The notes: generated by a model not told the origin, from the letters alone. A stretch of DNA of 64,000 bases from Candidatus Manganitrophus sp. (GCA_028865235.1 CP114561.1:1198001-1262000), one strand, 5' to 3'. Shown: positions 52,252-62,463, counted from the first letter of the stretch. A program made the numbers and translations.

Positions 52252-53624
52252 CTACTCTTTTCCGACCATCTCATCGGCCAGATAAAGCATGATCTCCGCC
52301 AGCGACGGATGGATGTGGCTGATCTTCGCATACTCCTCCACCGTCGAGCGGAAATGCATCGCGACCGCCGCCTGGTGAATGAGAATCGACGCTTCGGCCC
52401 CGACAATGGCGGCGCCCAAGATCTCCCCGCGCTGGGTGTCGGCCACGATTTTAATAAACCCTTCCGTTCGATCGGTGATAATCGCTTTTCCGAGATCGCT
52501 GAAAGGAAACTTTCCGACACGGACAGCAACCCCCGCTCCCGCGCGTCGCGCTCGGAGAGGCCGACCCGCGCGAACTCCGGATCGCAAAAGACCGCGCGGG
52601 GAAAGACCCGGTAGTCGGCCTTTTGGACCGGCCCCTTCACCAGGTTCGTCCCGGCGATCTCTCCTTCGTAGGTCGCCATGTTGACGATTTGGGCCCCCCC
52701 GGTCACATCCCCCGCCGCGTAGATATTCGGATTGCTCGTTTGAAGGAAATCGTTCGCAACGATCCCGAGCGGGTGGGTCTCCACCCCGGCGGCTTCGAGA
52801 TGGAGCCCATCGATATTCCCGGTTCGTCCGGTCGCGATCATGATCACCTCGGCCGCGACCCTCTGAACCCGTTCTTTCTCTTCAAAACAGATCCACTCGC
52901 CCTGCGGATCTCTTTCGATGACGACCTCTCGGACCCCGGTCCGGAGGTCGATGCCGTCGTTCCGAAGAATCTCGGCAAGCGCCTCGCTGACATCTTCGTC
53001 CTCGTGGCTTAAGATTCGATCGCTCCGCTGCAGCAGGGTCACCTTCACCCCCATCCGGGCGAAGAACTGGCCGAACTCGGTCCCCTCGACCCCGCCGCCG
53101 ATGATCACCATCGACTGCGGAAGCGATTCCATCTCCAGCGCCTCATCGCTCGTGATGTAGCCGGCCTCTTCCAGGCCGGGAATCTGCGGAATCATCGCCC
53201 GCGATCCGGTGGCGATGAGGAACCGCTCGGCGGCATACGGCTCCGCGCCGACCTGAACCTCTTTTCCGGAGAGAAACCGGGCCCGCCCCGAAAGCAGCGT
53301 GATATTCGGATGCCGGAGGACCCCCTGATACGCATCGTCGGCCATCTCGGCGATCAATTTATCTTTGCGCTGTTTGATCTGATCGAAACGGATGCCGACA
53401 TATTTCCCCGGATAGATCCCCACCTCGGGCGCTTTTTTGAGCAATCCGATCAATTCCGAAGAGCGGAGGTAAGCTTTCGTCGGCATACATCCCTTGAGGA
53501 TGCAGAGCCCGCCGAAGGGACCGGTCTCGACCAGGCCGACCTTCGCCCCCAGCTTCGCCGCCGCCTTGGCCCCATACCGCCCCGCGCTTCCGGCCCCGAT
53601 CACCATGACATCGAATGTTTTCAT
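52252..53624 (-). CDS. Dihydrolipoamide dehydrogenase-family flavoprotein, one frameshift
   Basis: About 457 residues after repair. FAD fold VMVIGAGSAGRYGAKAAAKLGA, redox disulfide in GGLCILKGCMPTKAYL, NAD fold MVIIGGGVEGTEFGQFFARMG, FAD loop NIYAAGDVTGGAQIV and the C-terminal catalytic His-Glu in HIHPSLAEIML. The frame breaks at the C5 run 52530-52534; one base gives RERGVAVRVGKFPFS. It lacks a lipoyl domain and has no E1/E2 partners nearby, so it may be a stand-alone disulfide reductase (thiol, quinone or metal) rather than pyruvate dehydrogenase E3. It lies 55 bp downstream of the permease gene. Confidence 0.88.
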
Positions 53625-53679
53625 GCCGCGATTATGATACCTCACTTTCGTCTTGTTCTCAACAACGCGGTTTGGATCG

Positions 53680-54846
53680 TCAGGAAGCCCGGAAGGCTTC
53701 GACGATTTTTTGGCGGGAGGCGCGGACCGCCGGGAGGAAGCCGCCGAGGAAGCCCATCGCGAGCGCGAAGGCAAGCGACTGGACGACAATCGCCGGCGAG
53801 AGGATAAAGCGGAAAGCCAGCTCGGAAAAGGTGGCGAAGTTGGTCGTTGAGACGGTGACGAACTGGAGAAGCGAGGCGAGGAGGATCCCGATCCCCCCGC
53901 CGATCGAGGCAAGCAGGAGCGATTCAAAAAGAAAAGCGCCGAGAATGCTCCGCCGGGGAAAGCCGAGGGCCCGCATCGTCCCGATCTCGGTCGTCCGGTT
54001 GGCGACCGAGGCGTACATCGTGATCATCGCCCCGATCATCGCCCCCAGGCTGAAGATCACGGTGACGAAGAGCCCCAGCACCCGGATAAAGGTCGCCATC
54101 ATCTCCGACTGCTCGGCATAATATTGCTTCTCCCGCGCCACCTCCACCGTCAGCCGGGGGTCGGACTCCAGGCGGGATTTGAGGGAGGAAAAATCACCGG
54201 CGCTTGAGAGCTGCGCGGTGATCGATGAGAAGACCGGCCGGCGGAAGGCCTGAACCAGCTGCTCGGCATCGACCCAGATCTCCGATTCAAACCCCGCCCC
54301 CTCCGCATCGAATACACCGACGACGGTCCAGTCCCGCATGCCGAAGCGGATCGTCTCCCCCAGTCCGGCCCCCTGAAAGCCCTCCGCGACGGGGCGCCCG
54401 ACGATCACCTCTGAAAGCCCCGGCCGCCAGCGGCGACCCTCCACCAGTTTCACCTGCGGACGCATCGTGAGCGACTCGGGGGCCACCCCCCGGATCTGGA
54501 CGTGGGACGGATTGCTGCTCCCCCGCTTGGGGAGATTGATCAGAACAACGACTTCGGAGGCCGCCAGGCGATTCCCCTCCGGACCGACGGCGATCTCCGG
54601 CTGGCTCTTGACGATGTTGACCGCATTCCGATCGAGCATGCTCATGAATTCCGATTCGGCTCCTTGGCGGACGACGATGGCGTTTTTATCCGACCCGGTA
54701 CCCACCAACGTCTTCTCCAGCCCGTTCGCCAGCATCAACACCGCCGAGAAAACGAAGATCACCAGCGCAATTCCTCCTGCGGTCAGGAAGGTCGTCAGCC
54801 GCCGCGTCCAGAGATTACGAAAACTGTAGTTGAGAGGAATAATCAT
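53680..54846 (-). CDS. MacB/FtsX-like ABC permease (second)
   Basis: 388 residues. An N-terminal helix (LTTFLTAGGIALVIFVFSAVLML), a large MacB_PCD-type periplasmic domain, then three C-terminal helices with GLFVTVIFSLGAMIGAMITMY and EIGTMRALGFPRRSILGAFL. It overlaps the preceding permease by 4 bp (ATGA). The two permeases, ATPase and adaptor form a MacA-MacB-like export set, with the permease split as two single proteins. Substrate unknown; peptides, lipoproteins or antibiotics are typical. Confidence 0.9.
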   Translation of the reverse strand: MIIPLNYSFRNLWTRRLTTFLTAGGIALVIFVFSAVLMLANGLEKTLVGTGSDKNAIVVRQGAESEFMSMLDRNAVNIVKSQPEIAVGPEGNRLAASEVVVLINLPKRGSSNPSHVQIRGVAPESLTMRPQVKLVEGRRWRPGLSEVIVGRPVAEGFQGAGLGETIRFGMRDWTVVGVFDAEGAGFESEIWVDAEQLVQAFRRPVFSSITAQLSSAGDFSSLKSRLESDPRLTVEVAREKQYYAEQSEMMATFIRVLGLFVTVIFSLGAMIGAMITMYASVANRTTEIGTMRALGFPRRSILGAFLFESLLLASIGGGIGILLASLLQFVTVSTTNFATFSELAFRFILSPAIVVQSLAFALAMGFLGGFLPAVRASRQKIVEAFRAS

Positions 54847-56015
54847 CCCACCCGCCTCAACCCATCCACAATCCTCACCTGCACCGCCCGCCAGGTGGGG
54901 AAAGCGCTGGCGGCGAGGCCGACGATAAGCGCCATCAGGGCGCAGATCATCTGCGTGCTCGTCGCCACATCGAACGCCGGGAAGATCGCCCCCATCGCGT
55001 CCCCCATCGCCCGCTCGAAACCGTTCGCCGCGGGGTAGGTGATCAGTATTCCTAAAAGACCGCCCGTCAAGGCGATGAGGAGCGACTCTCCGATGATGAG
55101 AACAATCAGATGCCGCGCCCCGAAGCCGAGGGTCTTGAGGACCGCATACTCCGAGAGACGCTCGCGCGCCGTCATCGCCATGGTGTTCGAGAGGACCAAA
55201 AGAATCACCCCGATGATCACCATCGAAATGATCCGGAGCGCCACTAAAATCGTCTCGCTCATCGAAATGAAGCCGAGGACGAAGGCCCGCTCCGTTTCGG
55301 TGAGCGTTTCCGCGAGCGAATTCTTGAACCGCCGGTCGATCGCCTCCGCCACCTCCGCCGCCTGTTTCGGGTTCTGAACCTTCACGACATACCAGCCGAC
55401 ATTCCCCGCCTGAAACGGCGCCGTCTGGCGGAGCTTCTCGTCGAGATATTGGTAGTGGAAGTGAAACTGCGTCTCATCGGTCGACTTCTGCTCCCCGGTG
55501 TAGATTCCCCGGATGACGAACTCCCACTCTCCCGGAAAGATCATCCCGCGCATCTGGATCGTATCGCCGACCTTCCAGTTGAAGCGCTCCGCCAGCTTCC
55601 GCCCCGCCACCGCGGCGTTCCGCTGCTGCTTGAACACCGCCTCCTGCTCGGGAGGGAGCCGGAACTCGGGGTAAATTTCGTACCAGGTGGTCGCATCGAC
55701 GGCGAACTGGGGAAACTGCGAATGTTTCTCGTCGATGTAAATCCCGCCGAACCAGTTGGCGTACGACACGTCGGCCACCCCGGGGATTCCCCGGATCGCC
55801 TCCCGATAAGAGAGCGGCAACGAAAAACCGAGCGAAACGGCATTGCGGGTGATCAGCCGGTTCGGCGCCGAGGCATCGACCCCGGAGTACCAGGCGCCGA
55901 TCACCGTCCGGATCAAGCCGAAGGCGCTGATGGCGATGGCGATTCCGAAGACGGTCAGAATCGACCGGAGCGGATGCCGCGTTGTGTTTTTGAGAATGAG
56001 GCGGAATAATTCCAT
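54843..56015 (-). CDS. MacB/FtsX-like ABC permease (first)
   Basis: 390 residues. Same four-helix layout as its neighbour: [27 protein letters not shown] at the N-terminus, a periplasmic domain, and [44 protein letters not shown] near the C-terminus. The 3' end overlaps the next permease start and its own start overlaps the ATPase stop, so the genes are translationally coupled. Confidence 0.9.
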   Translation of the reverse strand: MELFRLILKNTTRHPLRSILTVFGIAIAISAFGLIRTVIGAWYSGVDASAPNRLITRNAVSLGFSLPLSYREAIRGIPGVADVSYANWFGGIYIDEKHSQFPQFAVDATTWYEIYPEFRLPPEQEAVFKQQRNAAVAGRKLAERFNWKVGDTIQMRGMIFPGEWEFVIRGIYTGEQKSTDETQFHFHYQYLDEKLRQTAPFQAGNVGWYVVKVQNPKQAAEVAEAIDRRFKNSLAETLTETERAFVLGFISMSETILVALRIISMVIIGVILLVLSNTMAMTARERLSEYAVLKTLGFGARHLIVLIIGESLLIALTGGLLGILITYPAANGFERAMGDAMGAIFPAFDVATSTQMICALMALIVGLAASAFPTWRAVQVRIVDGLRRVG

Positions 56016-56685
56016 CAGGCAAAGGATCCTTTGTCTAAATTTCGCACCGCCTTCGCACGTTCGGCCGCGCGGGGATCATGGGTCACCATCACGATCGTTT
56101 TTCCGTATTCCGCATTCAGCCGGCCGAGAAGGTTCATGATCTCTTCGGCGGAGGTTCGATCGAGATCGCCCGTCGGCTCGTCGGCGACCAACAAGGGGTC
56201 GGTCACGATCGCCCGGGCGATCGCCACCCGCTGCTCCTGACCGCCGGAGAGCTGCTTGGGATAGTGATGAATCCGGTCGGCCAGGCCGACCAGCTCCAGC
56301 GCCACGGCGGCATGCTCCCGCCGCTCCTGCTTCGCAAGCGGGGTCAACAGAAGAGGGAGCTCGACGTTTTCCAGCGCCGTGAGGACCGGCAGCAGGTTGT
56401 AGAACTGGAAGATGAAACCGACGTCCGCGACCGCCACCGGGCCAATTCCGATTCGGTGAGCGCGCCGAGCTCGGTCCCAGCCACACGAAGGAGGCCGCGC
56501 GTCGGCCGATCGATTCCGGCGATCAGATTCAGCAGGGTCGTTTTTCCGGAGCCTGACGGCCCCATCAGCGCAAGAAACTCTCCCTCCGGCACCGTCATCG
56601 AGATATTTTGGAGCACCGGAATCTCCAGCGTGTCCCGGCGATACGATTTTGAAACGTCGATTAGTTCGATGAGAGGGTCTGCCAA
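56015..56685 (-). CDS. LolD/MacB-type ABC ATPase, one frameshift
   Basis: About 223 residues after repair. Walker [15 protein letters not shown] loop in [24 protein letters not shown], signature [15 protein letters not shown], Walker [13 protein letters not shown] and [10 protein letters not shown]. The break is near 56430 (GGTGGCGGTCGC): one added G gives [15 protein letters not shown]. Start: TTG at 56685 ([15 protein letters not shown]) preceded by AAAGG is preferred; the ATG at 56718 lies inside a palindromic repeat. It energises the paired permeases. Confidence 0.9.
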
Positions 56686-56701
56686 ACGCTGCCTTTCTAT
56701 G

Positions 56702-56732
56702 TGTAAAGGGCGACGCATGCGTCGCCCTTACA
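56702..56732. repeat. Palindromic GGGCG-type repeat before the ABC ATPase
   Basis: AGGGCGACGCA / TGCGTCGCCCT is a perfect 11-bp palindrome (56707-56717 and 56718-56728) with TGTA / TACA flanks. It sits between the adaptor and the ATPase genes and matches the repeats near aprB and coxL in its GGGCG / CGCCC frame with a variable centre. Confidence 0.75.
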
Positions 56733-56747
56733 TTTCAGGAAAACAAT

Positions 56748-57986
56748 TTATTGAACCTGAACCCGATCTCCGGGGGCCAGATTCTCAGGGGGATTGAGCA
56801 CCACCCGGTCGCCCGGCTTCAGCCCTTGTTTGACCTCGACCTGGCTTCCGAACGAGCCGCCTGTCTCCACCGGAATCATCTCGACATGCTCTTCCCGAAT
56901 GCGAAAGGCCACTTTTCGATCTTCCCGGGTGACGATCGCGCCGGGGTTCACCGTGACAATCGGCGCTCCTCCTTGATCGGCCTTAGGATCGGCGAGGAAG
57001 GCGACCTTGGCGCTCATCTCGGGAAGGACCCGGTCGTCGAGGTTGAGAAAACGAATCTTGGTCAAGACGGTCGCTTTGGCCCGGTCGGCGGTCGGAACGA
57101 CTGTCTGAACGACCCCCTCGTATTTCGTTTCCGGATAGGCGTCGAGGGCGATCTCGGCCGCTTGGCCGACCCGGACCTTTTCAATATTCGATTCGGAGAC
57201 GTCGGCCTCCACCTGAAGCGACGACATGTCGGCCATCGTCACCACCGCCGCCTTGGCCTGCGTCGAGGAGCCGAAGGGGGCCACCACCTCCCCGACCTCG
57301 GCATTCTTCGTCAGGACCGTCCCGTCGAACGGCGCCCGGATGACGGTGTTCTCCACCTCGACTTCGGCGGAACGAACCGCCGCCTCCGCCGCTTTCACCC
57401 CCGCCGCGGCCGAGGCGAGCGCCGCTTTCGCCCCGCGGTATTGCGCCTCCGCTGCGTCGAAATCGGCCCGAGGAACAAGCCCCTCCTCCAACAGACTTTT
57501 CTTCCGTTCGTAATCGGAGGTCGCGTTGTCGAGCGCCGCTTTCGCCTGATCCTCCGCCGAGCGGGCGACGTTGAGATTCGCCCTGGCGCGCGCCAAGGCC
57601 GCTTCCATGTCGTCGCTCTCCAGCCGGCCGATGAGTTCTCCTTTCTTCACCAAGTCCCCTTCGCGCACCCGCAATTCGACCAGCCGGCCGGTCCCCTTTG
57701 AGGCGACCGCGGCGCGCCGCTGGGCGACCACGTAACCGCTGGCGTTGAGGAATGGAACCGACTGGGACGGATCGAGGGAGGAGACCGTGGCCACTTCGAC
57801 CGATTTCGCCGCGCCGCTGAAAGCGCGAAGGCCGATCACAACCCCTATCGCCGTGATCAGCAAGAGAACAATCCAGAGCCCTTTGCGGCTTCGACGGGGG
57901 GCCGATCCGGTTCCGGTATTTTTCCAATCGATTTTAAGACGGGAGAGGTCGGAAGGCTTCGTTTCGATGGCGATTTTCCTTTCAAT
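56748..57986 (-). CDS. HlyD/MacA-type periplasmic adaptor
   Basis: At least 371 residues, about 412 if it starts at 57986. A membrane helix near the N-terminus ([20 protein letters not shown]), a biotinyl-lipoyl-like half ([33 protein letters not shown]), a long alpha-hairpin (about 90-165) and a beta-barrel ([21 protein letters not shown]). The start is unclear: the frame stays open to a TGA near 58000 but offers no ATG, GTG or TTG before a TTG inside the helix (57863); ATT at 57986 follows a plausible spacing, or bases are missing. Adaptor of the export system encoded downstream. Confidence 0.85.
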   Translation of the reverse strand: MERKIAIETKPSDLSRLKIDWKNTGTGSAPRRSRKGLWIVLLLITAIGVVIGLRAFSGAAKSVEVATVSSLDPSQSVPFLNASGYVVAQRRAAVASKGTGRLVELRVREGDLVKKGELIGRLESDDMEAALARARANLNVARSAEDQAKAALDNATSDYERKKSLLEEGLVPRADFDAAEAQYRGAKAALASAAAGVKAAEAAVRSAEVEVENTVIRAPFDGTVLTKNAEVGEVVAPFGSSTQAKAAVVTMADMSSLQVEADVSESNIEKVRVGQAAEIALDAYPETKYEGVVQTVVPTADRAKATVLTKIRFLNLDDRVLPEMSAKVAFLADPKADQGGAPIVTVNPGAIVTREDRKVAFRIREEHVEMIPVETGGSFGSQVEVKQGLKPGDRVVLNPPENLAPGDRVQVQ

Positions 57987-58117
57987 AAAATGGGCGTCTT
58001 TTCATTGTAATGGCAACGTGTCGATTCTTCAAGGAGGGATTTGTCATTGACCTCGGCTGCTCCCTTCTCATATGATGCCAAGGTTGGCTTGTTGATCTCG
58101 AGTTGAATCGATCCGAT

Positions 58118-58873
58118 ATGGCGCGACTGACACTTTCAAACCACGATCACCTCGATTACACCCTGACCCTCCCCTCCCGGCCGGCCGAGATTCTCGTCGT
58201 CTACATCCACGGGTTCGCCTCGCACCAAGGGGGAGAGAAGGCGATTTATTTCCGGGATCGCGCGGTCGAGCGGGGGATGGCCTACTTGACTTTCGACCTG
58301 CGGGGACACGGCGACTCGAGCGGAACGATCCGGGAGTTGACCCTCACCCGCGGGCTGGAGGACCTCTCCGCCATCCTCGCCGGCCCCGCCGCTCCCTTCC
58401 GGAAAATCGTCCTGATCGGCTCCTCGATGGGAGGACAACTCGCGGTCTGGACCGCGGCCTGGAACCCGAACCGGATCGCCGCCGCCGTCTTGATCGCCCC
58501 CTCTTTCTCTTTCTACCAGAACCGGCTGCGCGATCTGGGGGAGGGGGGACTCCGGCGCCTGAACCAAGAGGGGGAGATGAGAATCAAAAACGAGTGGATC
58601 GATGTAACGGTCGGACGCGAGATGATCGAAGACGCGAAGGGGTACGACATTGAGAAAATCCTTCCCACCTATCTGACCCCGACGCTGATTCTTCATGGGA
58701 CGGCCGATGCGACCGTTCCCCCGGAAGGAAGCTTCGACTTTCTCCGCCGCGCCGCGGCCCGCCCGCTCGATCTGGTCCTCATCGGCGGGGGGGATCATCG
58801 CCTCAGCCAACAAAAAGATTATCTCTTCGACATGATGACGGCGTTTCTTCATCGCATCGGTCTCGTGCCTTAA
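58118..58873 (+). CDS. Alpha/beta hydrolase (serine esterase-like)
   Basis: 251 residues from ATG 58118 (a TTG at 58103 would add five). Oxyanion HGFASHQGG, nucleophile elbow GSSMGG, Asp in HGTADATVPP and His in GGGDHRLSQQ complete the triad. The layout matches the YqiA/UPF0227 or dienelactone hydrolase-like group that acts on small esters or acyl substrates. No signal peptide. Substrate unknown. Confidence 0.9.
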   Translation: MARLTLSNHDHLDYTLTLPSRPAEILVVYIHGFASHQGGEKAIYFRDRAVERGMAYLTFDLRGHGDSSGTIRELTLTRGLEDLSAILAGPAAPFRKIVLIGSSMGGQLAVWTAAWNPNRIAAAVLIAPSFSFYQNRLRDLGEGGLRRLNQEGEMRIKNEWIDVTVGREMIEDAKGYDIEKILPTYLTPTLILHGTADATVPPEGSFDFLRRAAARPLDLVLIGGGDHRLSQQKDYLFDMMTAFLHRIGLVP

Positions 58874-59035
58874 CCTCTCTGCCGACCCCGATTTCGTCCC
58901 GCGGCTTGTGAAAGAAGTGCACACATGGTCAGATAAAATTGTCACTAAAACCGGGACGATCTCCTCATCGTGCGGCTAAGGTCGCGGTCTTGATCTTGCA
59001 AATTTTCTCCCTTAAAACCAACTGGAGGAAGCGCG

Positions 59036-59665
59036 ATGATAGAATTCCAGGCCAAATTCAAGGAGGACCTTAAGCCGAGGCCGGTGCCGGGACTTTCGGA
59101 CCGGCAGATCGACGATCATTTCGATGTAAAGTACAAAGGCTACATCACCAAATTCAACGAGATCCAGAACAAATTGAAAGAAGCCGATAAACAGAAGGCG
59201 AATCCCAACTACAGCCAGACGCGCGAATTGCTCGTCGAGCGGCTCTACTGCCACAACTCGATCAAGCTCCACGAGGCCTTCTGGCAATGCCTCTCCGGCA
59301 GGAGCGATCCGCCCGACATTCTCAAACAGATGATCTCAGAGGACTTCGGCTCCTACGACAACTGGAAGCAAGAGTTCAAAGCGTGCGGCCTCTCGGCGCG
59401 GGGCTGGTCGATCTGCGGCTTCGATCTCGACAGCGGCCGGATTTTTAATGTCTTAACCGACAACCACTCCATCGGTGCATGGAACATCATCCCGTTGATG
59501 ATCCTGGACATGTACGAACATGCCTACTATATCGACTACGGCGCCTCGGTGAAAAGCTACGTCGAAGAGGGCTTTCTCCCGAACATGAGCTGGAACTTCG
59601 CCGCTCAAATGTTGAACCGTTATCCCCTCGCTCAGTACCGGACTTCCCTGCGGAAAGCCGCCTGA
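59036..59665 (+). CDS. Iron/manganese superoxide dismutase family protein
   Basis: 209 residues. Metal ligands by alignment: His28 (DDHFDV), His79 (KLHEAFW), Asp158 and His162 in DMYEHAYYIDYG. The position of the metal-selective Gln (NQD in Mn-SOD) reads DNHS, with His as in some cambialistic or archaeal forms. GGAGGA precedes the ATG. Divergent from typical FeSOD/MnSOD in the N-terminal half and has no signal peptide. Probably removes cytoplasmic superoxide. Metal preference cannot be read safely. Confidence 0.85.
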   Translation: MIEFQAKFKEDLKPRPVPGLSDRQIDDHFDVKYKGYITKFNEIQNKLKEADKQKANPNYSQTRELLVERLYCHNSIKLHEAFWQCLSGRSDPPDILKQMISEDFGSYDNWKQEFKACGLSARGWSICGFDLDSGRIFNVLTDNHSIGAWNIIPLMILDMYEHAYYIDYGASVKSYVEEGFLPNMSWNFAAQMLNRYPLAQYRTSLRKAA

Positions 59666-59800
59666 GAAGGATCTTTCGGATGATGGAATGCGGAGGGCGG
59701 CGTGGCAAAGACGGGAAAACAGGACCTCCCCTTCATCTTTACACGCCGCCCTCCGAAATCCGAACTCCGCAATATCACTCGCCTCTCCATAATTTTTATA

Positions 59801-59830
59801 TTGACGAACAATCCCCCGGTTGTGTATCCT
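59801..59830 (+). promoter_or_regulatory. Candidate promoter for the PuuD-type operon
   Basis: TTGACG (59801-59806), 18-bp spacer, TATCCT (59825-59830). About 150 bp of leader would precede the 30-residue ORF. Confidence 0.4.
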
Positions 59831-59980
59831 CACCACTAGTTCATCCCAATTCTCTATTGATTCTGGGGCACTGCAGCGAAACGGCTGGAATGATCGGCGC
59901 CGTATCCCACCGAGTCAATCGGGAGGCAAAGCGCAAATCATCTCAGTCTCCGCAATTTCCTTCTCTTAAGGAGAGACGAC

Positions 59981-60073
59981 ATGAAAAACCCACTTGATAC
60001 CCTTGCAGGAACGGTGACGGCCGGTTTGGTGTTGACGTTGATTCTTTATTTCATCGTCAGGGCATTGGTATAA
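59981..60073 (+). CDS. 30-residue single-helix membrane peptide
   Basis: MKNPLDTLAG, then a hydrophobic helix (VTAGLVLTLILYFIV) and RALV. It has a strong AAGGAGAG site 6 bases before the ATG, which is why I call it a gene. It lies 45 bp before the first PuuD-type gene on the same strand and may be a small subunit of the same complex, as tiny subunits accompany many oxidases. Too short for family assignment. Confidence 0.6.
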   Translation: MKNPLDTLAGTVTAGLVLTLILYFIVRALV

Positions 60074-60118
60074 CTCCCCGCGATGAAGAATACCTCTCAT
60101 AAATAGGAAGGAACAACC

Positions 60119-60607
60119 ATGACAATCGAGCTTATTTTCAGATGGGGCCATTTCCTTGCAGGGATTATGTGGATCGGCCTGCTTTACTACTTTAACTTCG
60201 TCCAGGTGCCGTTTCTCAAAACAGCCACACCGGAGGCAAAAGCCGACGCCTTCAAGAACCTCGTCCCGCGCGCCCTTTTCTTCTTCCGCTGGGCCGCCGC
60301 ATTCACCTGGCTTTTCGGCGCCCTGATCCTGATGGTTCAGGGAAGGCTCTTTGAGGCGTTTCTCCTGCAAGGACCGTCGGCGATCATCGGGATGGGGGCC
60401 TGGCTCGGAACGATCATGCTCTTCAACGTTTGGGTGATCATCTGGCCGAATCAGCAGAAAGTCCTCGGCCTCGTTCAAGCCACCGCGGAAGAGAAACCCA
60501 AAGCGGCGCGAATGGCCTTCCTCGCCTCGCGCACCAACACGATGCTGTCGATTCCAATGCTCTTCTTCATGGCCGCCTCCGCCCACGCGCCCGCCGGACT
60601 CTTCTAA
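60119..60607 (+). CDS. PuuD-type membrane protein without a cytochrome domain (copy 1)
   Basis: 162 residues, four or five membrane helices. The segment GHFLAGIMWIGLLYYFNFVQ and the later LFNVWVIIWPNQQKV match the N-terminal membrane domain of urate hydroxylase PuuD (DUF989). The C-terminal cytochrome c domain of true PuuD is absent. The conserved His and Trp suggest haem or quinone binding. Tandem paralogue follows. Start has GGAAGG upstream. Whether urate is the substrate is unknown. Confidence 0.85.
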   Translation: MTIELIFRWGHFLAGIMWIGLLYYFNFVQVPFLKTATPEAKADAFKNLVPRALFFFRWAAAFTWLFGALILMVQGRLFEAFLLQGPSAIIGMGAWLGTIMLFNVWVIIWPNQQKVLGLVQATAEEKPKAARMAFLASRTNTMLSIPMLFFMAASAHAPAGLF

Positions 60608-60702
60608 AGATCATCGCCTTTCATCGAGAGGGACCGGTCCGAAGGGAGGGGATGCCGCTTTTCGGGGTTCAGCTCGTCGGGCAAGCCATGGAGCTTGAGC
60701 AT

Positions 60703-61194
60703 ATGGTCAGTATGGAAAATGTTCTGCCGTTGGTGCTTCGTTGGATTCATTTCGTCGCCGGGATCACCTGGATCGGCCTGCTCTACTACTTTAACCTGGT
60801 TCAGGTCCCTTTCATGAAAGAGACCGATGCGGCGACGAAAAGCGGGGTGGTGCTGCGGCTGGTGCCGCGCGCCCTCTGGTGGTTTCGCTGGTCGGCGCTG
60901 GTGACCGTCTTGGCGGGGATTTTATTATTAATGGTCGGGCGAATCGTCAACACGGCAATTATGATCGGCGGCACCCTCGGCCTCATCATGCTCTTTAATG
61001 TCTGGGTCATCATCTGGCCGAACCAGAAAAAGGTCATCCAGATGACCGGAGACGCCACCGCCACCAAAACTCCCCCGCCCCCTCAGATGGCCAAACACGC
61101 CCGGATCGCCTACCTCGCCTCCAGAACAAACTTCTATCTCTCCTTCCCGATGCTCCTCTTCATGGGCATGTCGGCCCATTTTCCGCAATTCTGA
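60703..61194 (+). CDS. PuuD-type membrane protein without a cytochrome domain (copy 2)
   Basis: 163 residues from ATG 60703, preceded by GGAG at a suitable distance (60690-60693). HFVAGITWIGLLYYFNLVQ and LFNVWVIIWPNQKKV mirror copy 1; a Pro-rich loop (TKTPPPPQMAK) is specific. The two copies probably form a hetero-oligomer. The frame is open for a further stretch upstream through the first gene, which I reject as coding. Confidence 0.82.
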   Translation: MVSMENVLPLVLRWIHFVAGITWIGLLYYFNLVQVPFMKETDAATKSGVVLRLVPRALWWFRWSALVTVLAGILLLMVGRIVNTAIMIGGTLGLIMLFNVWVIIWPNQKKVIQMTGDATATKTPPPPQMAKHARIAYLASRTNFYLSFPMLLFMGMSAHFPQF

Positions 61195-61316
61195 AGCCAT
61201 ATAACCAATTCTAGCAATGCGTCTCTCAATATAAACCAAACACACTCGAGCGATTAAAAGTTCAGCAATAGAGCCTTATATCGACTGTTAAAGAATTGGT
61301 TCTAGGTCAATCCGTT

Positions 61317-62249
61317 CTACTTTTCCTGTAGACTTTTATCGGTCCCGTCAGCATCGGGAAAAAACTTATCAACATCGACACTGTGGAGAACATCCTCGTA
61401 TTTGCGGAAGAGATCCTGCAATACCTCAGCAGAGGCTAGAGCACTAGCCAGCTTATTAGCATTGTCGAATCCCTGAAGATGTTGGGGAGGGTTTTTTGAA
61501 ATAAGTAGCTTCACAAAAACTACCGCGAAATGAAAAGTTTCTGTAATCATCATTGTACACAGGGATGGAGAGTGAATACTGAGATGACCATCGTCTTTAA
61601 ATGCTAGCAAGCCTGGACTCGTAAGAGAAGGAACAAAAAGCGTTCGGAAAGCTGAACCAATAGACGGGTGCACCGAAGATGACAACACTTTCTTCCAGCT
61701 TTTATGAGATGTAATTAGCCACTGGATTGCATCCTGTTCAAACCCGGAGCGGCGTAAAACCTTCTCAACCAAGGGATAGATTCGACCATAAGCAACCCTT
61801 TTCCTCCAAAACACCTCATGATCAACATCAGTTTCATCTGGCGCGTACTCCAAACAAAATTCAGGATCTTCCATACAGACCAATGCGAGTTCGGAAGTTT
61901 CTAAATAGGACCGTGCTATCAACCGTGCAGAATCTTCCTGTCCAATTAGAATAAGTTCCCTGAATGAGATCAATAATGTTTTCATTCGGGCACTAAGCAT
62001 CGCAAAAACTGCTGATGATTGAGAAAGCTTCTTAGACAATTGAAGAGATTCCATATGGATAAGAAATTGGAGACTCTCATCTAAAAGGACAATCCAAAGC
62101 TGCAGATGTTGCTTTGCTGCATTGCGGACCTTTTTCCTAATATTAATAATCTTTCTATCAATATTTATACGATGAGCTTTACCTATGGAATGAGCAGCCG
62201 CTTTAGCCCACAATTCTTCGGGTTCCGCAAAGGGTATTTGAATAGGCAT
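61317..62249 (-). CDS. AT-rich orphan gene, hypothetical helical protein
   Basis: 310 residues, visibly more A/T-rich than its neighbours. Mostly helical; the segment ARLIARSYLETSELALVCMEDPEFCLEYA resembles DUF5677-like proteins, which carry an R-x3-E helix. No signal peptide or clear membrane helix. It is flanked by non-homologous single genes, suggesting lateral gain. It could belong to a defence-type function, but nothing in the sequence shows this. Confidence 0.6.
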   Translation of the reverse strand: MPIQIPFAEPEELWAKAAAHSIGKAHRINIDRKIINIRKKVRNAAKQHLQLWIVLLDESLQFLIHMESLQLSKKLSQSSAVFAMLSARMKTLLISFRELILIGQEDSARLIARSYLETSELALVCMEDPEFCLEYAPDETDVDHEVFWRKRVAYGRIYPLVEKVLRRSGFEQDAIQWLITSHKSWKKVLSSSVHPSIGSAFRTLFVPSLTSPGLLAFKDDGHLSIHSPSLCTMMITETFHFAVVFVKLLISKNPPQHLQGFDNANKLASALASAEVLQDLFRKYEDVLHSVDVDKFFPDADGTDKSLQEK

Positions 62250-62293
62250 TTAGTAATCACTCATGTAAGATATTGTCGTTTCAAGAAAGTTGG

Positions 62294-62374
62294 TCATGCG
62301 CGGGGCTTGGCAAATACGAACGAACCTCCTTCAACAAAAACAGCCACTGTAAACACCGCCACGAGGACTCTCAT
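62294..62374 (-). CDS. 26-residue signal-peptide-like ORF
   Basis: MRVLVAVFTVAVFVEGGSFV, then FAKPRA. A good AGAGGA site lies about 10 bases before the ATG. It ends 44 bp before the orphan gene start and could be a truncated or frameshifted secreted protein. Confidence 0.35.
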   Translation of the reverse strand: MRVLVAVFTVAVFVEGGSFVFAKPRA

Positions 62375-62463
62375 TGTCGGATTTCCTCTCATAATATCTA
62401 TCGTTCCTATTGTTTTTAATGGATGAACAGAGCTTGGTCAAAACCCGATTGGACCGGACGGCG

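Noticed and set aside
60430..60702. N-terminal extension of the second PuuD-type protein
   Set aside because: Runs out of frame through the first gene; a ribosome site precedes ATG 60703.
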